Assembly: GCA_026708085.1 (NCBI GenBank) | Contig: JAPOVP010000056.1 | Span: 62,001-126,000, forward strand | Direction: 5' to 3' | Length of the DNA stretch: 64,000 nucleotides | From: Caldilineaceae bacterium | GTDB taxonomy: Bacteria > Chloroflexota > Anaerolineae > Caldilineales > Caldilineaceae | Shown: positions 23,680 through 32,460 of the stretch, in pieces | How positions within the stretch are numbered: the first letter of the stretch is position 1 | Layout: every line of letters starts with the position of its first letter | Position numbers and translations under genes: made by a program | Notes under the pieces: model-generated | What the model was told of the DNA's origin: nothing | What the model saw: only the letters and a program-made list of their open reading frames with translations | The model's database searches: none

Positions 23680-26301
23680 CTATTCTACAACTTCTACGGG
23701 ACAGTGGAACTCGACCGCGAAGTCGGTTGGAGCTACCTCGACAACGTACTCCTCTCCGGGCAGGTCCCAGGCAACTGTACTGTTTTCTTCTCCTCTGAAA
23801 TTGCTCAGCCGTTGCCAGAAGCAGAAGAGTTTTTCCCGGGGTTCGCCCTTATACTTGCCGGGGCCGATGTCCAGTCCCACCACATACATGCCAGGGGGAA
23901 CTGAAGTCAGAAGCGGATCGCGCGGCTCGAGATGCGCAATCGGCGCCAGCTCACATTCGGTCGTAAAGGCAATGTCGCCGCTCTGCACTTCCACATAGAA
24001 CGGCCCTTCATGCAGGCCCATAGCGATGATGCTGTCGGGGTACTGATTCAGATCGTTCAACCGCGCCCACTTACAGAAAGAATCCTTCGACGCCTCTCCC
24101 CGATAGATGCCGGGCGCGATCTCTGTACCTACCTCATATGTCCCGGGAAGCACCGAAGTTGCCGCAGAGGAGGTAGTTTCCAGGTCGGGAAGGAGGATCA
24201 AGCCGGCTTCATATCCTTCCAAATCGGTCGACAACAAGGTGAAGTTCTTCGCATCTTCGGCCACTTCGTGGATCGTTGTGCAGACTGTGGGAGTGTTGGG
24301 CTTGAGTGAGTAAGGGCCGGGCGGGAGGCGGACAGGAGAACATTCGCTGTCCTCGTCGATGAACTCCAGATGTTCGCCGAAGTGGCTGAATCTCCGGCCG
24401 CGGCCGTCGACCAATGTGACTCCGTCGTATCCCAGCGATTCGCTGCTCAGGTTCAGTAGACGAAACTGTGTCTGCAGGAATCTGCCCTGCGCGGTGACAG
24501 AGTCGCCTTCGTCATTGCTGAGATCCCGGCCCAATTCTTTGACGGAGAGAACATGCCAGCAGACGTCTCCAACCTGCAGGTCCTCTTCAATGAAATGGAA
24601 GCGAAGCGGCATAACGTCAGACAGGCCCAAGGCCACTATCTCGGCGCCGTCGTCGCTTCCATCGAGGTCGTCTGCGATGAAGATAAGCCCTGTCGCGTCG
24701 CCCGGAACTTCATAGAGGCTTGTGCAGGTGGTGATGGCATTGGGCTTGAGGGAGAAAGGCCCGAGGATGCCGCCCGTGCATCTTTCATCCTCCGCAACAA
24801 ACGCAGTTCGTCCCCGTTCATACTCACGGCCCTGGCTGTCTCGCAGTAAAGCGCCGTGAAAGCCCAGATCGGCGCTTCCCTTGTTGGTGAGTTGAAAGCG
24901 TACTTCAACGAAGCGGTCTTTGGTCTTCTCCCGGTTGCCGTCGTCTTCCAGCACATGGCCGAGGTCTTCGGCGGAAAGGACCTGCCAGCGGACATCTCCG
25001 ACACGTACGGCTTTTCCAACAGTGTTGACAGGAACAGGAGGCAAGTTAAGTTCAACCGTCCTTTTGATGCCCTCTTGGCCGTCGTCCAGATCGCTTGCGA
25101 TGATGACAAAAGATGTCGCATCTACATTGACTTTGTAAATGATTGTGCATGTCGTTGGCGTGTTGGGCTTCAGTTCGTATGGCCTCCACCCTCGCCACGT
25201 CCACTTGCCGTAGCAATTCTCGGCTCTGGAAACATAGTCGTGGGGCGGTCCGTCCGGACGTCCTGCTCGAGGCACCCGGAAATATGGGTACTCACGGCCC
25301 TGAAAGTCCCGCAATGATACGCCCTCTCTATCGCGCGGGCCGCCATCGAACTCCAGCGGATCACTACCCATATTGAGGAATCGGAAACGCACCTGAATGA
25401 AACGCTCGTCAGTTATCTGGCTGTCGCCTTTCTCATTCGTGAGTTCATGGCCGAGATGATCGGCTGAGAGTACCTGCCACTGCACGTCTCCGACTTGGAA
25501 CTCCTCACCTATCGTATAGTCTGGATCAGGAGTTGGCTGCCGGCCCCGATCCCGCTCGATCATCGGCACCCGCACGATGTAGACATTCACCAGGTCAGCG
25601 ATTTCCGGGTAATCGAATTCATCATCGACCGGACGCACGGCCGCGACTTCATCAGGGGGTCCCGCGTTTGTCTCTGACTGGCGGGGGGCCTGATGGGGGC
25701 CGACACCCGGTTCTTCGTTTGCCTCGGTGCCCGCGTCCCACAGAAGCAACTTCCCTGTGACGTTCTGCAAACCGATGGGCTTGCCGTCCTCATCGAACAG
25801 GGGGATACCGCTTTCGACGGGAGCGAGGAAGAGATCATTGGACTGTACGAGCATGGTGGCGAAGGAAAGATAGGGCGTTTCGGGCGAGGTGGTCACTTCG
25901 AATTCATAGAATTCAGGGGGCGACAAGAGGCTGGGGCTGTCGGCGCAGACCGGCGTATTGAAGATGCCCGCGGGCAGCCCTTTGGCAAGGAGGGCGGCGG
26001 CTAGAGGGGTCGGGTCGCCGTCTTCGGCCAGCGCTTCCAATCCCTCTTCCCGGTCCGCTTCGCCGCCGGCGAAGAGGGGGGCGGCCTCGCTGTGCAGTGT
26101 CCAAACACCCGGGGCGAAAAGAGTGAGCGGATCGCTGTCGGCGGTGATGTTTTGGACGCGCACGCGGAAGGTGGCTGTATTGTCCGCGTCGAGATTCTGT
26201 GAGGCCGCTTGAGATTCGACTTGCGCCGATGCATGCCCGAGCGCTATGGTCAGCAGGATGAGCGCAACAGTGGCAACTGCCCAGGCTCTTTTGCTCTGCA
26301 T
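23680..26301 (-). CDS. secreted multidomain protein: spondin-like domain, three DUF4352-like modules, two GTYEVG repeats
   Basis: The 873-residue product has a signal peptide (VATVALILLTIALGHASA) and then a spondin_N-like domain (~30-230: FRVRVQNITADSDPL, FAPGVWTLH). Three homologous modules follow (starts near residues 260, 430 and 575), each beginning with xVGDVxWxVLSAxxLG and containing RFLNMGSDPLEF- or LKPNTPTTCT-type segments; they resemble DUF4352 immunoglobulin-like domains. The C-terminus holds two ~75-residue repeats (PGTYEVGTEIAPGIYRGEA and PGMYVVGLDIGPGKYKGEP), each followed by a C-x-W pair. Such proteins act outside the cell; binding of a surface partner is inferred. GAGGAG precedes the ATG. 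Confidence 0.82.
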   Translation of the reverse strand: MQSKRAWAVATVALILLTIALGHASAQVESQAASQNLDADNTATFRVRVQNITADSDPLTLFAPGVWTLHSEAAPLFAGGEADREEGLEALAEDGDPTPLAAALLAKGLPAGIFNTPVCADSPSLLSPPEFYEFEVTTSPETPYLSFATMLVQSNDLFLAPVESGIPLFDEDGKPIGLQNVTGKLLLWDAGTEANEEPGVGPHQAPRQSETNAGPPDEVAAVRPVDDEFDYPEIADLVNVYIVRVPMIERDRGRQPTPDPDYTIGEEFQVGDVQWQVLSADHLGHELTNEKGDSQITDERFIQVRFRFLNMGSDPLEFDGGPRDREGVSLRDFQGREYPYFRVPRAGRPDGPPHDYVSRAENCYGKWTWRGWRPYELKPNTPTTCTIIYKVNVDATSFVIIASDLDDGQEGIKRTVELNLPPVPVNTVGKAVRVGDVRWQVLSAEDLGHVLEDDGNREKTKDRFVEVRFQLTNKGSADLGFHGALLRDSQGREYERGRTAFVAEDERCTGGILGPFSLKPNAITTCTSLYEVPGDATGLIFIADDLDGSDDGAEIVALGLSDVMPLRFHFIEEDLQVGDVCWHVLSVKELGRDLSNDEGDSVTAQGRFLQTQFRLLNLSSESLGYDGVTLVDGRGRRFSHFGEHLEFIDEDSECSPVRLPPGPYSLKPNTPTVCTTIHEVAEDAKNFTLLSTDLEGYEAGLILLPDLETTSSAATSVLPGTYEVGTEIAPGIYRGEASKDSFCKWARLNDLNQYPDSIIAMGLHEGPFYVEVQSGDIAFTTECELAPIAHLEPRDPLLTSVPPGMYVVGLDIGPGKYKGEPREKLFCFWQRLSNFRGEENSTVAWDLPGEEYVVEVAPTDFAVEFHCPVEVVE

Positions 26302-26364
26302 CGTTGATGCTCCTCAGTATCTGAGCAAAGGACTTGGCTCTGCAGGCGAAGGGCTGTTTCGTTT

Positions 26365-27702
26365 TCAGGCAACCTGTATCGAGTTGTCAGTGTTCAGGTA
26401 TGCGTTTTCGCGATAGTTACCAATGCTGTTCAGCAGACCCTCTGTGGTCGATATCGCGTCCTGAAACTCGGATGCCACCACGCTGGCGATTGACTCCCTG
26501 ACGTCATTCACGCCCGCGTCCACGTCGGGCAGGTATTCCCACGAACTGAGTGCGGACATGAGATCGGCGGTCCTGCTTGTCACTGCTTTGGTTTGGGATT
26601 TGAACCAGACCAGTGCCTTGTCCAGGCCCAACCCCTGGACGAATTCGACGGCCATCTCCCACGCCCTGTCCACGCCAAATCGATCCGCCATCGAGACGAC
26701 CCAGTCCCACACGACGTTGAGCACATTTTCTTCTGCATCTTCGAAGAGGCTTCTCAGATTGCCGTCTACGTTTTTGAGAACTCCGCCGATGGTTTCCAGA
26801 CCGTCCTCGACATCCAGCACCTTCCACCAGCCCTTGACAAGCTGGATTACTTGATGTCCGAGAAATACCAGGCCCACGGCCTGCAGGACGATCAGGAACG
26901 GCGCGAATATCGGGATCAGGAAAGGAAACGCCAGGGCGATTCCGACAAGTATACCGGTGATTGTGAACCCTAGGGATCCGGCGACGATGCTCGAAGTCAC
27001 TATTTTGGATACCATCTCTCCCCATGTGATCTTGCCCTCGGCGTACTGCAGTCCGCAGTCCAGGCAGGTGAGTAGGCCGCCAGCGACAACACCAACCATT
27101 CCGCCACGAACCATTCCCTTTATGGTCTGGATGATAGCAAAACGTATGGCTTCAAAATGCAGGATGATTCTGGCCTGTTCTACAAGCGCAGGAGGCATCG
27201 GCCGAGGGCCCAGCGATTTGTTGCACGGAGAGCACCACCACACCCCATTTTCCGCGACCGCGGCCCCGCCCCATGCTTTGGGAATGATGTGGGACCAGTC
27301 TTTGCCCTGGTGGAACTTCCACAGCGCTTCGGGGCCTCCGGCGCGGATCGGGGCAGGGATCGTCTCCCAAATTGCTTTTGCCGCGGGTAAACTTTTCCAT
27401 TCAGCTCCGGCAAGCCGGTATTTCAGCTTCAACTCCGGTGGCAGATTGTCGAAGACCAGATTGCGCGCAAAAGAGTTGAGAAACTGTCCTGAAACCCACA
27501 GCCCTCCTAAGCCTGACACTATCCAGTTTTGGACGTCAAGCTCACTAAGCATGTCGGTCCCCTGGGCAATCAAGATTGGAGAAGACTCCTGAGCTATTGT
27601 GGGACGTTCGGTAGGGTACAGTGAGGCGGCCAAGGTCAGAGTTACTCCAATTCGCGTGGTTGATCGCAGGAATTGGCGGCGGGAAAGTGTATGCTTTGTC
27701 AT
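26365..27702 (-). CDS. Tat-exported HNH-like protein with hydrophobic core
   Basis: The 445-residue protein starts with a twin-arginine signal (SRRQFLRST, then hydrophobic residues to ~30). Residues ~130-165 contain DWSHIIPKAWGG and GVWWCSPCNKSLG, an H...N arrangement with a CxxC that resembles HNH nuclease or HNH-like sites. Residues ~195-290 form several membrane-spanning stretches (GMVGVVAGGLL, IVAGSLGFTITGILVGIALA, FLIPIFAPFLIVLQAVGLVF). The rest is helical and acidic. I know no named family with this order. A secreted toxin-like or membrane-anchored enzyme is possible. The spondin/DUF4352 gene follows 63 bp downstream on the same strand, so they may be co-transcribed. Confidence 0.7.
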   Translation of the reverse strand: MTKHTLSRRQFLRSTTRIGVTLTLAASLYPTERPTIAQESSPILIAQGTDMLSELDVQNWIVSGLGGLWVSGQFLNSFARNLVFDNLPPELKLKYRLAGAEWKSLPAAKAIWETIPAPIRAGGPEALWKFHQGKDWSHIIPKAWGGAAVAENGVWWCSPCNKSLGPRPMPPALVEQARIILHFEAIRFAIIQTIKGMVRGGMVGVVAGGLLTCLDCGLQYAEGKITWGEMVSKIVTSSIVAGSLGFTITGILVGIALAFPFLIPIFAPFLIVLQAVGLVFLGHQVIQLVKGWWKVLDVEDGLETIGGVLKNVDGNLRSLFEDAEENVLNVVWDWVVSMADRFGVDRAWEMAVEFVQGLGLDKALVWFKSQTKAVTSRTADLMSALSSWEYLPDVDAGVNDVRESIASVVASEFQDAISTTEGLLNSIGNYRENAYLNTDNSIQVA

Positions 27703-27753
27703 CTCTCACTCCATGCGATGTGAATCTACTCTTGGGCGACAGTATGAGCACTG

Positions 27754-27931
27754 TTGACTCCAATGGCTAGACCACGAAGTGTGTTTCAGCAGGTGCTTAT
27801 TGATTAAGGTTCTGTTGTGGTCTCCCACATTTGAGGCTGCGCCAAGCCATTCGCCAAACACTTTCCCCTCTACGTACTTGGTGAACTACTCCATTATCCA
27901 CCCTAGCTTGTGGTCCAGTTTGTTGGGCCAA
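27754..27931 (-). mobile_element. miniature derivative of IS family A (MITE copy 3)
   Basis: The 178-bp sequence is bounded by TTGACTCCAATGGCTAGACC and the inverse of TTGGCCCAACAAACTGGACC. Ends and length agree with the other miniature copies, but the interior is strongly diverged. It lies between the promoter side of the HNH-like gene and the 3' end of the OB-fold lipoprotein. Confidence 0.72.
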
Positions 27932-27941
27932 GCTCACGCAT

Positions 27942-28547
27942 CTACCCGCTTGGAGTGTTCAAAGTACAGGCGTCCAGATTGAAATCGCCCCATGGTCCCC
28001 TGTTTTTGCCAACCCCTGTACCGACAACGACGACGCGATCTCCTTTATTCAAGCGTGCCCATTCGTCTACCTGTCCGGGTGCCAAGTTGCAACGAACGTT
28101 GTCCGGGCCGCCTTCAATGTGAAAGATAATGTAATGCACATCATCTTTTTTGACCCTCGCTATCTCACCAAACACTTTAAGAACAACGCCCTCATACTTT
28201 TCGTCTGCTTCAGGCCGATTTTCGTCGTAGTCGTCAATTATCTCTTGCGCGGCGACTTGTAAAACCGCGTGGGGCGATGGCGTTGGGGTCGCCGACACAG
28301 GCTGTGGTGACGGTGAAACCTCTAAAGTGACCTGTGGCACTGTGGAGGCAGTTGGAGTCGGCGTCTTGGTCGCCTCCGTGGCCTCCCTGTTGGCGGCACT
28401 CGCTGCTTCTTTTGCGACCTTTTTCGCCGCAGCTTTTCCGACCTCTTTCCCTGCAGCCTTTCCGGCCTCTATCGCTATGGACGTGCAACCAGCGGCCGTC
28501 CAAGACCCTACCAGAATAAGAACAAAGCAATTTGTGAGAATGTGCAT
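27942..28547 (-). CDS. lipoprotein with OB-fold (tRNA_anti-like) domain
   Basis: The 201-residue product has a lipobox (TAAGC near residue 21), then an Ala/Lys/Glu-rich stretch (GKAAGKEVGKAAAKK), a Pro/Thr-rich linker (~60-95), and a C-terminal domain VLQVAAQEIIDDYDEN followed by EKYEGVVLKVFGEIARV and NKGDRVVVVGTGVG. This is the pattern of the OB-fold lipoproteins grouped as tRNA_anti-like; despite the name they are envelope proteins without shown tRNA binding. The domain is complete, ending in DACTLNTPSG just before the miniature element. Confidence 0.75.
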   Translation of the reverse strand: MHILTNCFVLILVGSWTAAGCTSIAIEAGKAAGKEVGKAAAKKVAKEAASAANREATEATKTPTPTASTVPQVTLEVSPSPQPVSATPTPSPHAVLQVAAQEIIDDYDENRPEADEKYEGVVLKVFGEIARVKKDDVHYIIFHIEGGPDNVRCNLAPGQVDEWARLNKGDRVVVVGTGVGKNRGPWGDFNLDACTLNTPSG

Positions 28548-28601
28548 TGTCTGTGTCTTCTTTGTTCCCTTCAGAACAACACAAGCATACAGTAAGTGCC
28601 A

Positions 28602-28949
28602 TCATAGCGACGCGGCCATGGACGCCTGCCGGTGACGCCCATGGGTTACGCTCTCGTCGGCCCTGTGCGCGGTGGAGATGGCTGCCGCGACCAACCGGAC
28701 CGTAGCGACCGACTTCCCCTCTTCGGCCAGCAGCGCCAGGTAGTTCGCGACCGTTGCGGGCGCGGCCGGCATCGACCGACTGGCGCCGGCGACCGTACAG
28801 AACCTGTCCCAGGCCTGTACATAGGCGCGACGAGTATTGTCGGAGTAGGCAGCGCCTATGGCTTGGCGCGCCTGTGCGGACAGAGTGTCTGGGACGATAG
28901 CGGCGCCGTTCTGTTCGACTGTGGCCGGTGATTGAAAGTCTGTTGTCAT
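28602..28949 (-). CDS. truncated tyrosine recombinase, core-binding domain only
   Basis: The 115 residues match the N-terminal SAM-like domain of phage-type integrases (AAYSDNTRRAYVQAWDRF, then VANYLALLAEEGKSVATV and ISTAHRADE). The catalytic half with the R-H-R-Y residues is absent, and no continuation is visible downstream on the minus strand. It is a remnant of an integrase gene from a lost mobile element. Overlapping AAGGA-type bases precede the ATG. Confidence 0.72.
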   Translation of the reverse strand: MTTDFQSPATVEQNGAAIVPDTLSAQARQAIGAAYSDNTRRAYVQAWDRFCTVAGASRSMPAAPATVANYLALLAEEGKSVATVRLVAAAISTAHRADESVTHGRHRQASMAASL

Positions 28950-29005
28950 TCCTGTTGTCCTTCGTCGCTCAGGCCAGAGGAAAATGGTCGCTGGCCCCTC
29001 TGCAG

Positions 29006-29998
29006 CTATTCCCGCCTCTCGCCCCCTGGTGCCGGAGCGGCAAGGAGCTCTTCTAGACGATTATCGAAAAAGTCTTTGAACTTGATAAGGTTTTCGCGCA
29101 TCCACTGCAGCGTGTCTTCCAGCTTCTCTGGGGGATCGTTTATCGACCCGTCTCTCCTGATGCTTACACTGGAAAATAGTTTTCCATTCGCCCTGTTCCA
29201 AAACCATTCCGGATCAGGGCCGACTTCAATGGATTCTTCAATATACTTCGAGTCCGCACTAAGTCTGTCAAAGATCTCTTTGGTCTGAATCTTATCTTCG
29301 GCTTCAATATGAAAAGTTACCCAGGCATCGTTACCTCCACCAAGATACACCGCGTAGCCTATTCGGCCATCCTTGCGAGAGCAGAACAGCCTGCCCGTGT
29401 AATCAAAACGAATGACAGGATCATGGAACAAGCGCGCGTCCGGCAGTCCATCTTGCAACTGTTGGAAAAAATCGTGGCATTTCCGTTTCAGAGAAGACAT
29501 GGCGCCGCTTGGCAAAGTTATCTCCTTGTTCCAAAAGCCGGGGGCCACGACTCTACGAAACTTCGGCTCCAGGCATGTGGTATTGGCCCTCCTGTAGACT
29601 TCTACCTTTACTCCGTAAAACGCTATTTTTCCGCTTACCCATTCATTCAGTGTGTGAAGGGCATGCGTATGCTCGTATGTGAACTCAGGTGCGACCCAAA
29701 TTGCGATACGCGCGTCGCACCCCGTAGCGTAAGTCAGCAACTGGCCTAAGTGGCTGAAATCCGTTTCCGCCAATTGGTTCTCAATGGCAACAATTACCTT
29801 GTCCTAGCCTTCCTTGGCGAGGACATCCAGATAGAAAGGCCCAACCGACTTTTCTGTTTGGACGAGTTCCAGTTCCAGGCCGAGTACTTCCCCCAGGAGA
29901 TCAAGATTCCTTGCCAGCCAAGGCGTGAATTCGAGTGCTTCATTTCCCCACTTGCTCCGAGGGTCTACTATTTCGACATGCTCTTCTTGAATAGTCAT
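29006..29998 (-). pseudogene. DUF4268-type restriction-endonuclease-like gene with internal amber codon
   Basis: Two pieces are in the same frame, separated only by TAG (complement of 29804-29806). The first 64 codons start behind AGGAG and contain the beginning of a PD-(D/E)XK core (SVGPFYLDVLAKEG, with its Asp). After the stop the frame continues DKVIVAIENQLAETDFSHLG, the ExQ strand and helix, and ends in a DUF4268 domain (WVTFHIEAED ... MRENLIKFKDFFDNRLEEL). Homologous proteins read straight through this point. It is either a recently inactivated gene or needs amber readthrough; a restart at a TTG (29773) would lose the catalytic Asp. Confidence 0.75.
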
Positions 29999-30127
29999 GT
30001 TTCTGCAACGCTCTCCTATTAGCCGTATGAATAAGAATCAGCCGATTGCCTGGATTTTTCCTATTGGTTCGATAACCTTACCTGACCGATAACTGTTTCT
30101 CAAGTGCAGCGAATATCCGCGATTTAT

Positions 30128-30189
30128 TGACCTGCCCCCGATGTTTGTACCACCCGATATGTTAGTCCGACAAGCGCGGGGACAGGTCA
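30128..30189 (-). mobile_element. 62-bp right-end remnant of IS family B
   Basis: TGACCTGCCCCCGATGTTTG is followed by the complement of the last OrfB codons, and the fragment closes with GGGGACAGGTCA, so it happens to have inverted ends. It is too short to encode anything. Confidence 0.65.
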
Positions 30190-30206
30190 CAGGCGCAAGT
30201 CTCACC

Positions 30207-30294
30207 ATACACTTCGTGCTCTGTTCAAAGCCGGCCGCATTCGCCTCAATGCACCTTATTTTTTCCCATTTCGTGGTCCAATGATTGGGGCTCA
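30207..30294 (+). mobile_element. right-end remnant of IS family A
   Basis: The stretch from CGTGCTCTGTTCAAAGCC through CACCTTATTTTTTCCC to CCAATGATTGGGG matches the orfB end and right terminal repeat of the element at 19358-19916. It ends about 155 bp before the P450 start and may lie in its promoter region. Confidence 0.65.
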
Positions 30295-30450
30295 CCATAT
30301 TCATCCCTGATACCTCTCAGGCTTAGTAGTTACCCAAAAGCTAAAAACCAACGCCAAGAGACTGCTGTTGGAAGCCTTGACGCACCGGCAAGGGAAGTGT
30401 ATTCTGCAGTTGGTTGTCGTGCTTATGCTGCCTTCTGCGCGGAGAGTAGA

Positions 30451-31692
30451 ATGGCTGGCCTGTCGAAGACGGTGCTCACTGCGGTGAAATGGGTCGCAAA
30501 GCGGATTCTGCTGGCGTGGGAGCGTCTGGAGTCAGGGGTCAGTCTTGATTTGACTTCCAGCGCCTTCATAGAGAACCCATACCGCACCTACGAACAGCTG
30601 CGCCGGAAGGACCCCGTCCACCGCATGCGCTTAGTCGAGGCCTGGGCGTTGACCCGGTACGAAGATGTGCAGGACGTTCTGGTCGACCACAGGCGCTTTA
30701 CGAATGCAGAGCGCAACTACGACTATATGGAGTACCGAACGTTTCTGGATATGGACCCGCCCGATCATACCAGGTTGCGGGGGCTCGTTTCCAAAGCCTT
30801 TACCCCGCGCGCCGTAAGGGAGCTTGGGCCGCGCATCCAGGAGCTTGTCGACGAACTCCTGGACGCGGTCGCCGGCAAAGACCGCATCGATCTGATCAGC
30901 GACTTTGCATTCCCGCTGCCGGTTATTGTCATCGCCGAGATGCTGGGCGTTCCAGCAGAAGATCGCGCGCGTTTCCGGGTGTGGTCCGACGACATTGCGA
31001 TCTCGGTCGCTCCATTGCTCGACAGCGAACAGATAGCTCGGGTCCAACAGGCGGTCGAAGAGCTCTTCGCCTATTTCGAGGGTATCATCGAGCAGCGGCG
31101 GCAGGCACCCCAAAATGACATGATCAGCGCACTGCTGGCTGCTGAAGAAGAGGGGGACAGACTGACGCGCGAGGAGCTGCTGTCAACACTCATGCTGCTG
31201 CTGGTCGCAGGCAACGAGACAACGCGCAATCTGATCGGCAACGGTATGCTGGCCCTGCTCAAAAATCCGATGCAGCTGCAACGACTCAGGGACCATCCCG
31301 ACCTGCTGGATTCGGCCATCGACGAGTTGCTCAGGTATGACAGCCCCGTACAGATCAACTCGCGCAACGCCATCGGCGACGTGGAGATCGGGGGCAAACG
31401 CATTGCAGCGGGGCAGCGGATTCTGGCGCTGGTCGGGGCCGCAAATCGAGACCCGGAAATTTTCGCCAACCCCGGCGAACTGGATATCGGGCGCGACGAA
31501 ACCAGCCACCTCTCCTTCGGGCGCGGCATTCACTACTGCCTCGGCTCTCCGCTTGCGATCCTGGAAGGACGGATAGCCTTCACCAGCCTGCTGGCGCGGT
31601 TCTCTTCAATGCGGCTGGCCTCTGAACCTGTGTTCAAAGACCAGATTGTGCTGCGGGGCGTCGAAGAGCTGTGGGTCGAGGTCGAACACTGA
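30451..31692 (+). CDS. cytochrome P450, complete
   Basis: The 413-residue enzyme is a soluble bacterial P450 that would hydroxylate an unknown small molecule with an external ferredoxin system, none of which is encoded nearby. Visible hallmarks are the C-helix DPPDHTRLRGLVSKAF, the I helix LLVAGNETTRN (E256, T257), the ExxR motif ELLR (E292, R295), and the heme loop FGRGIHYCLG with Cys363 as axial ligand. The ATG at 30451 is chosen because GGAG stands 6 nt before it; an in-frame extension to 30397 lacks this. It is only distantly similar to the truncated P450 at 22830. Confidence 0.92.
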   Translation: MAGLSKTVLTAVKWVAKRILLAWERLESGVSLDLTSSAFIENPYRTYEQLRRKDPVHRMRLVEAWALTRYEDVQDVLVDHRRFTNAERNYDYMEYRTFLDMDPPDHTRLRGLVSKAFTPRAVRELGPRIQELVDELLDAVAGKDRIDLISDFAFPLPVIVIAEMLGVPAEDRARFRVWSDDIAISVAPLLDSEQIARVQQAVEELFAYFEGIIEQRRQAPQNDMISALLAAEEEGDRLTREELLSTLMLLLVAGNETTRNLIGNGMLALLKNPMQLQRLRDHPDLLDSAIDELLRYDSPVQINSRNAIGDVEIGGKRIAAGQRILALVGAANRDPEIFANPGELDIGRDETSHLSFGRGIHYCLGSPLAILEGRIAFTSLLARFSSMRLASEPVFKDQIVLRGVEELWVEVEH

Positions 31693-32135
31693 ATATGCGG
31701 GGTATCAGGTTCCGTTGACACTTGGGGAATCCTGTTCACAACCGGTCTTGCCTACTGCGCCCGTCGCCAGAATCGGGATGCCGGATTGCTCCTGACTTCC
31801 ACCCGCAGCCACCGGAGCGTCGAAAACGCAGTCCGCTGGGTCCTGAACGCCTCCTGAAAATCCTCTCCCGATAAGATGCGTATGCCCTGGGCGGCCCTTG
31901 TCGTTACCCCGGCGGTCGCATCTGTCTACAATAGGGCCCGTTGACGTTTGTCCGAATTGCGGTCTCCGGGAGTAAAGCGCGGCAGATCCGCAGTCACCCA
32001 AAGAATACCCGGAACCTCCTTGGTGTTCGTCGAGTCCCTCCTTGGACAAAAGCAGTTCTCCACGGCCATTCTTGTCACCCACTACGGCACTTCTTCACAT
32101 TGGCCTACCCTCCGCTTCAAACCAGACTTGCACCT
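31693..32135. other. gap without recognisable gene
   Basis: No ORF here has convincing composition or a ribosome-binding site. A 125-codon open frame on the minus strand (31705-32082) is Gly/Ser/Arg-rich and looks accidental. Confidence 0.4.
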
Positions 32136-32348
32136 CTACTTCAATACCTGTCGACCGTTGTTTCGTTTCGAAACATTCGATTCCCTCAGCTTCTCAATAA
32201 CAGCAGGGATCTGGCCAGTTGGAAACCATCCATTTGAATCGCGAATTTCAGGAATGTCAGAGGTATCAATATGCTCGTCAGGCATTTCTTCTAACCTCTT
32301 GAGCATAGCGCGTTGCTGCTCTGTTAGTTCAATACCTTTCTTCTTCAT
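32136..32348 (-). CDS. small antitoxin-like protein
   Basis: From the ATG at 32348, which has AAAGGAA just upstream, the protein has 70 residues: MKKKGIELTEQQRAMLKRLE, then EMPDEHIDTSDIPEIRD. The segment DExIDTSDIPE resembles the N-terminal part of BrnA-type and similar type II antitoxins, which sit on their toxin through such an acidic strand. No toxin partner is visible on either side, so this may be an orphan. The family assignment is tentative. Confidence 0.5.
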   Translation of the reverse strand: MKKKGIELTEQQRAMLKRLEEMPDEHIDTSDIPEIRDSNGWFPTGQIPAVIEKLRESNVSKRNNGRQVLK

Positions 32349-32460
32349 ACCATTTCCTTTCGTGAGGAGTCGCTTTGCGAGCACTAAATGATACGGCCTC
32401 TTTCGCCCTCAGTTTCGGGTAGAGTATGAACTACGACTAAGAGAACTGATCCTACCTTTC

